From contig JBAMJV010001291.1 in the NCBI GenBank assembly GCA_037951105.1, positions 1-64,000 on the forward strand: a stretch of DNA of 64,000 nucleotides, in the 5' to 3' direction. Each line of letters begins with the position of its first letter. The first letter of the stretch is position 1. A program made the position numbers and the translations under genes. Source of the DNA: Echinarachnius parma (Eukaryota > Echinodermata > Echinoidea > Clypeasteroida > Echinarachniidae). Under the pieces are notes generated by a model that saw only the letters and a list, made by a program, of their open reading frames with translations, did not search any database and was not told the DNA's origin. Shown here piece after piece: positions 1 to 11,100 of the stretch.

Positions 1-196
1 CACAGAGACCAAACAAGTGTGTTTTCATAAAAATCAATACATCGCAATACAATATGTAATGTTAAAACATCAATCTTGTTCTTCCAGTAACCATTTCAAC
101 GTACACTGTATGCATTTATATCATATATGCCTTTCTTCGACTGCTGCGCAGCAAAAAAAAAACGTGCGGAAATGTAATCAATCAAAAGTAGCTTTC
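1..196 (+). repeat. Direct repeat, left copy
   Basis: About 190 bp nearly identical to 4000-4189, from CACAGAGACCAAACAAGTG to the A-run and AAAGTAGCTTT. The flanks differ after the repeat. Its left limit is the window edge. Confidence 0.85.
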
Positions 197-197
197 A

Positions 198-388
198 TTA
201 ACGCTCTTGAGCTGAATGATAGATATCCTATCGTCATACTAAAGGGCCCCTAAAGGGGCATTTGAAAAACTCTAACCCTATTTTATTCTTCTCTTACCAT
301 AAGCTAAACAACACGATAGAAGAGAAACGAGGAAGCTCCAAGTGATTTTCGTGGAGTTATATAGACACTTTACAGGCATCCCTTCAAC
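198..388 (+). mobile_element. MITE family A, partial copy
   Basis: Matches the 3' half of the elements at 6923-7291 and 43864-44435, including GAAACGAGGAAGCTCCAAGT and the terminal ACTTTACAGG..CCCTT. The 5' half is missing. Confidence 0.7.
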
Positions 389-1179
389 CTCCAAATACAT
401 TAAAAAAATTAAGCTTACTTTTTTAAATACTGATATGAAGGCATCCCTAACAATAAATTCGCCCTGTATGATTGTGGCTTCGTACCCTTGTTAGCCCTCC
501 AAACATGTTTTTTTTTTTTTTATCGTTGTGCCATGATGCCATCTCCCCCCCCCCCCCCCCCACAACAAAAACAAAAATGACACTGTGAATAAAGAAGACA
601 TTTATTTCTCTTTAAGTGCTTCGTGTACTTGATCCTCCTCTCAGCAATATTCTTCATTCGTAAATTCATATTTATGCAAATTATTTTACCATAATTGAAG
701 ACTATCCACTGTTTTTCTATCATTTGAAAATTTGAGAATTTCACCTCCGATATACACCAGTCACCAGATAGCTCCATTTTAGTGTAAAAATTGCCAAAGC
801 TCCCTGGTGAGGGAGGGGGGACACCCCCCCCCCCCCCCCCTCCCACTCGGTCGCTTCGCTCCTTCGCTCGGGCGCTTCGCGCCCTCAGCGTCTACACTTT
901 CTCCCCAACCCCTAAGAAAATACCCTCGCGCCGCCCCTGCCTTTGAGGACATATTGGATGGGCAAAATCTGCCAGTCTCCGGGTAAATCGGTTTATTTTC
1001 AGCGAAATCAGTTCATTTATTTGATAGATGGAGATTAATGAGATATAAGAAATATGTTTATTCGGGCAATATAGCATATGAACCAGCGCTCAAAATAACT
1101 TATAGTTGAGATTGCATTGAGCACAAATAAACGTTGGGTTAATTGAATGCATTGAAACTTATGAGGTGTGTATAGCAGT

Positions 1180-1465
1180 CAGGGGCGGATCTAGCTTTGT
1201 GCTAAGGGGGGGGGGGGGGGGGGTTTGACCCAATGACGATGCGGAGCGCGATTTTTTTTTTTGCTATTTTGAACCCCCGTATAAGTGATGTCTTTTTGCT
1301 AAGGGGGGTTTGACCCAATGACGATGTGGAGCATTGTTATTTTGAACCCCCGTAAGTGATGTTTTCCACATCACATTTTCACTTGGCAGCCCAAGGGGGG
1401 GGGGGGGGGGGGGTTTAAACCCCCTAAACCCCCCCCCCCCCCTCCCCCCGTAGATCCGCCACTGG
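1180..1465. mobile_element. Short TIR element, hAT-like ends
   Basis: The ends CAGGGGCGGATCTAG and GTAGATCCGCCACTG are inverted repeats, flanked by GCAGT on both sides. The interior has a tandem duplicate with long G and C runs. No coding capacity was seen. Confidence 0.65.
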
Positions 1466-1799
1466 CAGTAGCCAACTACAATTATCACAACAACGAAACA
1501 AACATTTCACTTTTTATATGCGCTTATCTAGTTGGAGTTGACTTTGCTTCAAGCTGGTTCCTCGGATGGTGTTTAATTGATTGGGCCTCCCCTCCAGGCG
1601 CGCCGGAAGCAGTTTTGGATTGGGGGGGGCAAAACCCGAAGGGGGCTCAAGATGTATGTGTTTAGGGGCTCATGCCCGACCACACTGACAGGGTTGCCAA
1701 TCCCCCCCCCCCCCCCCCCACCCCACGTTCAAGGGAGCTTTTGCATTTTTGGACTTGAAATTGTGCAATCTGGTGCATAAAAACATGATCCAACAACAT

Positions 1800-3195
1800 A
1801 GCTTACAGCAAAAAATGAGTCCCGAGGGAACGAAGCGACCGAGGGCTGTGGAAGAGCCAGGGGAAGATTTTGCATTTTTATACTTGAAATGATGCAATCT
1901 GGGGCATAAAAAACATAAACCATATGCCACATTTGTATGATCCAACATCATAGCTTACAGCTAAAAATGAGTCCTGAGGGAACGAAGCGACCGAGGGCTG
2001 GGGCAGAGCCAGAGGGGGAGGGTTTGGGAGGGGTATCCCCCTCCCACGGGGAAGATTTTGCATTTTTATACTTGAAATGGTGCAATCTGGGGCATAAAAA
2101 CATAAATCATATGCCACATTTGTATGATCCAACATCATAGCTTACAGCTAAAAATGAGTCCTGAGGGAGCGAAGCGACCGAGGGCTGGGGCAGAGCCAGA
2201 GGGGGAGTGTTTGGGAGGGATATCCCCCTCCCACGGTGAAGATTTTGCATTTTTATACTTGAAATGGTGCAATCTGGGGCATAAAAACATAAATCATATG
2301 CCACATTTGTATGATCCAACATCATAACTTTCAGCTAAAAATGAGTCCCGAGGGAGCGAAGCGACCGAGGGCTGGGGCAGAGCCAGAGGGGAGGGTTTGG
2401 GAGGGGGTATCCCCCTCCCACGGGGAAGATTTTGCATTTTTATATATACTTGAAATGGTGCAATCTGGGGCATAAAAACATAAATCATGTATGATCCAAC
2501 ATCATAACTTTCAGCTAAAAATGAGTCCCGAGGGAGCGAAGCGACCGAGGGCTGGGGCAGACCAAGAGGGGAGGGTTTGGGAGGGGGTATTCCCCTCCGA
2601 CGGGGAAGATTTTTCATTTTTATACTTGAAATGGTGCAATCTGGGGCATAAAACATAAACCATATGCCACATTTGTATGATCCAACATCATAACTTTCAG
2701 CTAAAAATGAGTCCCGAGGGAGCGCTGGGGCAGAGCCAGAGGGGAGGGTTTGGGAGGGGGTATCCCCCTCCCACGGGGAAGAATTTGCATTTTCATATTT
2801 GAAATGGTGCAATCTGGTGCATAAAACATAAACCATATGCCACATTATGTATGATCCAACAACATAGCTTACAGCCAAGAATGAGTCCCGAGGTAGCGAA
2901 GTGACTGAGGGCTGGGGCAGAGCCAGGGAGTTGGGAGGGGGTATCCCCCTCCCACGGAGAAGATTTGGCCTGTATATACTTGAAATGTTGCAATATGGTG
3001 CATAAAAAACATAAACATGTCACATTTGTATGATCCAACATCATAGCTTACAACTAAAAATGAGTCCCGAGGGAGCGAAGCGACCGAGGGCTGGGGCAGA
3101 GGAGGGCAGAGGAGGGTTTGGGAGGGGTATCCCCCTCCCACGGGGAAGAGTTTGCATTTATTTACTTGTAATGGTGCGATTTGGTGCACGTCACA
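1800..3195 (+). repeat. Tandem array, eight units of about 174-187 bp
   Basis: Units contain ATGAGTCCCGAGGGAGCGAA, a G-rich stretch, CCCCCTCCCACGGGGAAG and TTGCATTTTTATACTTGAAA. ATGAGTCC recurs at about 1815, 1967, 2154, 2341, 2521, 2707, 2881 and 3060. The open frames across it are by-products of the repeat, not genes. Confidence 0.88.
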
Positions 3196-3424
3196 CAAAC
3201 AGCAGAGCAATAACAGCCTACACAGGAAATACGTGGACTGGTACAGAAAAACCCATCCCAGACGTACCAAATGCAAGTTACACAACAAACTGAGATAATT
3301 TGTTTGCGCGCGAAGCGCGCAGCGAAAATTTTAAATGGATGAATAACTCAGTTTTTAAACGTTAGAATTAACAAATAATCTGATACATTTAATTTGTTCT
3401 TTTCCTTTTTCTTTCTTTTTTCTT

Positions 3425-3560
3425 TCTTTTTTTTTGAGGGGGGGGGGGGGCTTTTTGGGGGGGCAAAAACGCGTTTTGCCCCCCCACTTTTTGGATTGGG
3501 GGGGCGGCCGCCCCCCCTGCCCCCCCACTTCCGGCGCCTATGCTCCCCTCCCTGATCTCG
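3425..3560. repeat. G/C homopolymer-rich foldback
   Basis: G-runs and C-runs around GGGCAAAAACGCGTTTTGCCC form a strong hairpin. Similar G/C runs occur near other mobile-element ends in this window. Confidence 0.6.
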
Positions 3561-3617
3561 GCGCCACTGGCACTGACCCCCTCCCTGTAAACAAACAAAC
3601 GCGCGTACACGTGTACA

Positions 3618-3623
3618 ACCACA

Positions 3624-3661
<38 letters not shown>

Positions 3662-3670
3662 CACACGTAC
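3618..3670 (+). repeat. CA microsatellite
   Basis: (CA)n with a few interruptions (CG, TA). Confidence 0.9.
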
Positions 3671-3999
3671 AGCATACACGCACATGCACAAAGTACTATT
3701 ATCACGAACACACATAGACAACTATAAACATGTGAATGCATGTACAATTTCGATCTCGTGAATTAAGACGAATATAACCGAATGAACTCTTTAAATGATT
3801 GTTCGCATCACATAATTGTAAATATTTTTGTTAGATATTAGTAGTACATTTAATATATTCATGATCTTACCTTTATCTTGACTTGGAACAGATTGACGGA
3901 CGTACCGGTGTCTTAGTTACTTTATGCTAATAGGTAACTAATGTCGCTTATTATTTTAGGTACTATAGATTTCACAATCCTGGTCGTTGATGAGGATAA

Positions 4000-4189
4000 C
4001 ACAGAGACCAAACAAGTGTATTTTTCATAAAAAATCAATACATCGCAATACAATACGTAATGTTAAAACATCAATCTTGTTCTTCCAGTAACCATTTCAA
4101 CGTACACTGTATGTATATCATATGCCTTTCTTCGACTGCTGCGCAGCCAAAAAAAACGTGCGGAAATGTAATCAATCAAAAGTAGCTTT
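4000..4189 (+). repeat. Direct repeat, right copy
   Basis: Second copy of the sequence at 1-196, differing by scattered substitutions and small indels. The 3.8 kb between the copies holds tandem arrays and G/C tracts. Confidence 0.85.
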
Positions 4190-5078
4190 TCCTCCAAACA
4201 CCATTGCGCAACCGGGGTATGTTTGACTCCAATCCAACGCAAATACAGGACGAGTCGTAGATGGATGCTGTAATGGTCCGAACAGTCAGACTCAGACATT
4301 CACAGATATGACATAAAAGAAAGAAAGAACAAAAAAGTCGATAGAATAATAGATTGATAATTAAACAAGATACTGAATGGGCATTACCCTCGGATATCAA
4401 TCGTATCGTCTGCCGCGGCGGAAGGAGAGTGGCGTTAGTTCTGAGATCGCGCGCCTTATTGGCTAGCAAAAGTTGACAGGCACGCCTCTCAACCAATAGG
4501 AGGAGAGAGCATGTACTAGCTCTGAGATACCGGATGCTGGAGGTTCTGAAAGCCCGACGGCTGGACTACCTTACCCAGAAAGTCTGACATAGGTCAGACC
4601 AATCCATGTTTACACCAAACGTCTTTAGTTTCACTCCGAATTAATGCAAGCTGCATGCACTCCATGCTTGCATTCTTTTATCGTCAAACTATAAACAAAA
4701 CGGGTCTACCCAGTTTACTTTAACGCGGGAAGTAGACTATGGACGTGGTATAGAGACAGATTTTAAATGAACTTCAAAACACTTTCGAAACGTTTGGCTG
4801 CTGATCAAACTTCTAGTTCCTTAATCTTTGTTAATAATTTCCTTCAAATGAGCGCCGTCGTATAAACAAGAAACGGATAGACAAAATACAGATTCTCATT
4901 TTGGACAAGGCAACGCATCATCGGAGCGGTTAATTGAAGAAAGTTTGAAATTCGAGCAATAATCCAAAACCTAAGGCTACAGATAGCAGTTCTGATTACA
5001 GCTCCCTGCTTGTTGGTAGTGACCGTCTCTTCCAGAGTTTGGCATGCTCAGCTTAACGTGAATCGATCGAGATAAACA
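4190..5078 (+). other. Upstream flank of the modular gene
   Basis: About 0.9 kb without recognised repeats before the start codon. It presumably holds the 5' UTR and promoter, but I see no clear TATA box or other element to place a start site. Confidence 0.3.
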
Positions 5079-5142
5079 ATGAAGATATCCACTCTGTGCG
5101 TGTTGTGCCTGATCGGCATCTTGGTGGTCCCACAAGAAACAG
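5079..5142 (+). CDS. Exon 1: signal peptide
   Basis: The start is ATG at 5079, with A at -3. It encodes Met-Lys followed by a hydrophobic core (LCVLCLIGILVV) and then PQET, a typical cleavable secretion signal of about 18-20 residues. The donor is AG|GTAACC after base 5142, a phase 1 intron. This phase matches every later module boundary, which supports joining it to the modular gene although the next exon lies 17.5 kb away. The transcription start is unknown, so only the coding part is given. Confidence 0.75.
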
Positions 5143-8100
5143 GTAACCATGGCATGATGACCATTTGAACTTATATTTTTACCATATCACTGTGTTCATT
5201 TTCACTTATATCCACTCGGTGTACTAAGCAATGATAGCTTCTGATCGCTCGGTCAGCCAAATTACAATTAACTACATGACATTCTGATAATAACATGTCC
5301 GAGTCCGATTGATCATTTCTAGAACAAACGTCAAAATGACAATTAGGCTACTTAGAGTTAGACAAAATAGCATATTATATTGACCAAATTATGCATATAG
5401 TAGAGGGTCAATCTATCCAAATGGACTTAACCAATTTGGTATTAGGTCACCTGACCCTGTAAACCCATAAAAGCCATAAACCTCAAATATTACTTTCTGT
5501 TGTTTTGTGTGCATAATAATAATGAAACATTACATCGTGTTCCATGCGATGTCCTTGGCACAGTGTTATATATATAGGAAATCAAAATAGCAAGACGCAG
5601 GGAAGGTTACAAGGCAAGGGCAAAGGCGGTTATGATATTTGTTGCATGCATAGAACAAATTTAATGATTGCGGTTGTATCGAATGTAGCTTCAACATGTT
5701 CAATTTGCGCTCCATGAAGTATAAACATTTCCTTTTTTTCTTGTAAACGGCGGTGTACAAGAAATTGGTGTCCTTGAGGTATGGTGACATGTATGTCAGC
5801 CAGGCCCTCACTGCGTGAGATGAGGGGGAGATGGCAGATAAGGGTGGGATTTAAAGGGTTCTAGTAACATTGTCTAAATCCTCAAAACTTACTTGGAATT
5901 CTAGCGGTCCTATATCATATCTTGTTCTTTTCGTATTTACAAGTATGGGACAGGCGGGGGGACAGGTTTCGGTTTTTCGAATTTCCCTGTCGTTAAAAAG
6001 ATTTTACGATTGAAGTGTTTATAATTATATATACATATAATTTATAAATGTGTAATTATCCACTGGATAGTTATAACCGTGTACAAAGTCCGTTACTAGA
6101 TCCCTTTAATACAAGAGTGGGATACTGTATGTCATTCCCATGCACGATTCCGGGAACAATACAAATGTTTTCCTCGCATTTGCCTTAATGAAGGGGCGTA
6201 GAATGGGGCGCCAACAAATCTCGATCGAGAAGAGAAGGGGAATTTCCCATCGCGTCCCTCCAATCTTTACGTCACCGCCCAGACGGGTTTACACGCGTTC
6301 CGAAGACTGAAGTACAGGAGTACATACAAAATATGGTCCCCCTATTTTAAATTGTGTAAATATTTTTAGTGTTCACGCTCATTGAACTGCAATAATAAAG
6401 ATAAATGAAATATAATTCTATCAACACCTAGGCCCCTTCAATCTTTACGTCACCGCCCAGATGGGTTCACACGCGTTCCGAAGACCGAAGTACAGAATGG
6501 GGTCCCCCGATTTTAAATTGTGTAATTATTTTAGCGTCCGCGCCTACTGAACTGTAATAATACAGATCAATGAAATAGAATTATATCATCACCTATATAG
6601 GCCCCGTTGCAGAAAGAGATACAATCGATTGTAAGTTACAATTGATTGTAAGTCAGACAATATTTACGCATTTCAACCAATCAGATATGCGCATTTAGAA
6701 CACGTGATCTGACTTTCAATTAATTCTAACTTACAATCAATCGTATCTCTTTCTGCGAAGGGGCCCTAATGCCCCTAGTGCTACTGGTTTGATTCCATAC
6801 ATTCCCGTAATACCAGTACCAGTAGTACATGTTTGTTTTCACCAAACGATGCACATACTACATAGACCGGATAGAACTTCAAACAAATTAAACTGTTAAC
6901 ACAACTTTCGGATAACAATCACTTAAAGGTGCACCTGTAAAGTTTCCGATATTGCCCAAAATGACATTTGAGACTTCAATCCTGTACCAAAATCATTGTA
7001 AGATAATTGTCCGAATGATGTGTGAAAGTTTCATTGGAAAGGAACACTGCTTTCCTGGTTAAAAAGGCGAACATATTATGCGTCAGCTTTTACAACGAAT
7101 TACTGTATGAGGTTTATGACCGTTCAATACGCTCTTGGGCTGAATGATTATCAATGATAGATATCGTCATACTAAAGGGGCATGTGGAAAAATCTAACCG
7201 TATTCTTCTCTTACCATAATCTGACGAGACGGTAGAAGAGAAACGAGGAAGCTCCAAGTAATTTGTATGGAGTTTACAGGCCTCCCTTTAAAGTGATTTA
7301 TTAACTTTGTAAAATTCAACCGAAATCACCTGGAGCTTTCACCGTTCGTCTCTACCTAGTTGTTTAGGTTATGATAACAGCTAAGAATTAAATGGGTTTT
7401 GATTTTGAAGCCATTCATGATTAGATTGAAAATCATTCCAGAACGCTTTACGATTGCTTAATATATAGGTTTCGTCAAAATAGCACTCAAATGGTCATTA
7501 ACAGCACGCAATTTAGAACGAAATTGAATGAAGATCAAAATCGTGTTTCAATTAGCAAATAATTTCATTCAATTTGATTTTTGGGCTGTGCGATTGCCAA
7601 CTTTTGTCAAACCGAATTGAAATAACACCATTCAACTTAAAAAAGCGGGTGAAGAGCATTCGATTTCGTCCTCAAAGATAAAATGTAGGCATTTATACAT
7701 TCTATTTCGTCTACGGGCTAACATCTTTGAAATGTATGCAATCCTTTTCATTAATTTCTTTAGTTGTATTGTTTTCCTATAAAGCTACTCGCTCGTTTCG
7801 TACAAATGAGAGTGTAGCTTTATAGGAATAGGCCTATACAATGCCATTTAACGTAATTAGCAGTGTGTATCTGAAAAGAAAGATATAACTCTTTAAAAAA
7901 ATAAAGACAAATATAGATTAAGAAATGACCCAAGCACTGTGTGAGAAATGGAAATAAAATGAAAACATGAAACAAGTGTATGACTTAACGTAACATAACA
8001 ATTGTCAGTTAAATGTGAAAAGGTGAAAAGTGTGTATCGGAAAACAAAGATTAAAATAAGTCTTTAAAAAAAGAATAAAGAAAAATATGAAGAAAAAAAA

Positions 8101-11100
8101 ACATGCCTTGGGTGGGGGTGATGGTTGGGGAGTGATGGAATAATGGGAAATAGGGAAGTAAATTGCCCCCCCCCCCCCCCCCCCCGCCTTCATAATGCGT
8201 CATAATGTACGATTTTCTGATCGTTCTTATTTGAATGCTAGATGTGCAAAGAAGCACGTATGGCAAGCCGTTTTAACATTTATTCCTATTTCTTGATATC
8301 AAGAATTCAATTCTTGATATCAAGAATTCGACTTCTTGATATCAAAAATTCATTTCTTGATATCAAGAATTCAATTCTTGATATCAAGAATTACCATTGC
8401 TTTACAACAGAAAATCATTTCTTGATATCAAGAATTCATTTCTTGATATCAAGAAATCAATTCTTGATATCAAGAAATCAATTCTTGATATCAAGAATTC
8501 ATTTCTTGATATCAAGAATTCATTTCTTGATATCAAGAATTCAATTCTTGATATCAAAAAATAGAATTCATGATATCAAGAATTCAATTCGTATTTCGAA
8601 CGCAAGACTATTGCAAGAATTATTTTGATATCGAGCGCAAAAGTAATGCAAAAATTCACAGTTGATTTCGAGCGCAAATTTAATGCAGAAATTCATTCTG
8701 ATTTCGTGCTCAAAAGTTGCGCAAAAATTCATTGTGATTCGATTTCGAACGCAAAAGTTATGCACGAATTCAATCTGAATTCGTGCTCAAAAGTTGCGCT
8801 CAAATTCATTGTGATTCGATTTCGAACGCAAAAGTTGTGCACGAATTCATATCCTGCCTGAGCGGTGCGGTGTCGAAAGTCAATGTATCGCGAGAATTCT
8901 GCAAGAATGCATGTTGCCAGTTTGCAGTGCATTGATTATCTCGGTGATTTTCCTTGTATAACATTTTCATTTCATACTGTTTAATCATTTGACTATTAAT
9001 TAATGTTACATTGATAATATTGGGTGTGATTCTTACTAGTTTAATTACTTGTTATAAAACATACAAAACGCGTCTTTGAAAAACGTAAAACGGCAACATA
9101 TCAAGAAATCATTTCGTGATATGTTGCCAATAGACAATGCGCAAACCTGAAGCAAAGATTACCCCGTGTGTAATAATATATTCACGTTTTTACTGCGCAA
9201 TTTATTTCAAAATATTTTTGATCACGTCAGTTAAAATAATACTGTCCGATCTGATCATTTTCAGCAAAAAGACATCTAAATTGACTTACAAAACACGCAT
9301 TGTAAAAATGATAAATTGGCAACATATCAAGAATTCATGCGGAACTAATGAATTTGTGATATGTTGCCAAATTGTGCATTTACAATGCGTATTTTGTAAG
9401 TCTTTTTAGAAGTTATTTTGCTTTCAAAATATCACATCTGACGTTACTATTTCAACTAAAATACAAGTATATTTTACAATTGATCATTCAGAAAAACACG
9501 TGGACATATTTATTGCACAAGGGACAATCTTTACAACAGGTTTACGCAACGTTTATTGGCAACATATCACGAAATGATAAAAACGCACGTGGCCGATATT
9601 TGGGCTCAGACTGCAGCAGTTATGTTTACTTAGGCTCTAGGGCGGTGTACGTGTACACAGCTCTATGGTGTGTGTTCACAAAGCACGTCCTGAATCTGGA
9701 CTAGAGACTGCGGCAGTTTTGTGAATAGGCTCTAGCGCGAGTCGTATAGGGCGGTGTGTACATGGTGTGTGTTCACAAAGCACTTCCTGAATCTGGACTA
9801 GACACCGCACCGCTCAGGAGGAAATCGTGCAATACTTTTGCGTTCGAAATCAGAATGTAATCCTGCTCAAATCTTGCGTTCGAAATCAGAATGTAATCCT
9901 GCTCAAATCTTGCGTTCGAAATCAGAATGTAATCCTGCTCAAATCTTGCGTTCGAAATCAGAATGAATACCTGCACAACTCTCGTGTTCGAATTCAACTG
10001 TGAATTTATCCACTACTTTTGAGCTGGATATCCAAATGAATTCTTGATATCAAGAATTGATTTCTTGATATCAAAAAATAAATTCTTGATATCAAGAAAT
10101 TAATTCTTGATATCAAGAAATCGAATTCTTGATATCAAGAATTCGAATTCTTGATATCAAGAAATGAATTCTTGATATCAAGAAATCGAATTCTTGATAT
10201 CACGAAATGAATTCTTGATATCAAGAAATCGAATTCTTGATATCAAGAATTGAATTCTTGATATCAAGATTTACCATTGGTTAACAACAGAAAATTATTT
10301 CTTGATATCAAGAATTCGAATTCTTGATATCAAGAAATGAATTCTTGATATCAAGAATTGAATTCTTGATATCAAGAAATGAATTCTTGATATCAAGAAT
10401 TGATTTCTTGATATCAAGAAATGAATTCTTGATATCAAGAAATGATTTTCTGTTGTAAAGCAATGGTAATTCTTGATATCAATAATTGAATTCTTGATAT
10501 CAAGAAATGAATTCTTGATATCAAGAAGTCGAATTCTTGATATCAAGAAATAGGAATAAATGTTAAAACGGCTTGCCATAAGCACGCCTGAAAACGAAAT
10601 AGAAAACCCAAATCGGTCCGAAATCTAAAGTCAAGCAAACTGGCACGAATTTGAATGACGGATGTGTATTGCCAAATTGTTTGACATTCTGAGTTTCTGA
10701 CCAATTTGAATACGTTGTCGTTGCAAACTGAATGCGATTTGACGAAGATGAATGTTCTGGAGTTTAAAATTGAACAGTGTAAACAGCAGGTTTACAAAAA
10801 TCACGCGAACTTGAATGACATATAATGAATATGCCCGCTATTTTGACGAATTCGGCCGGGAAATCCTATAGTAAAACTCAATGGTCACTAGGTGACAAAA
10901 ACTAACATCGATGTTTACCCTGTTTCGTTATAGGTAAACAGTGATCTTGTCTATGAAACTTTCAGATATCAATTAGCGGTATCCGACATGCGTCGGGCTT
11001 TCTGGCAAGTACTAATCGCGTTATGGAGACGGACAATCGGCGAGGGCGGAGCCCGAGCCCGAGCGCGAAGAGCCAGTTAGTCCCGCTCGCTGACCCCGTG

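Noticed and set aside
1670..3290. Several ORFs of 67-194 codons
   Set aside because: They are repeated frames in the tandem array, with the same peptide in each unit and no domain.
8242..8628. 128-codon ORF with repeated FLISR(I/N) motifs (also antisense at 10295-10585)
   Set aside because: It is translation of the TTCTTGATATCAAGAA palindrome array; being palindromic, both strands read alike.
8290..10555. CRISPR-like regular repeats
   Set aside because: The repeats are palindromes with almost no spacers, inside a transposable element of an animal genome.
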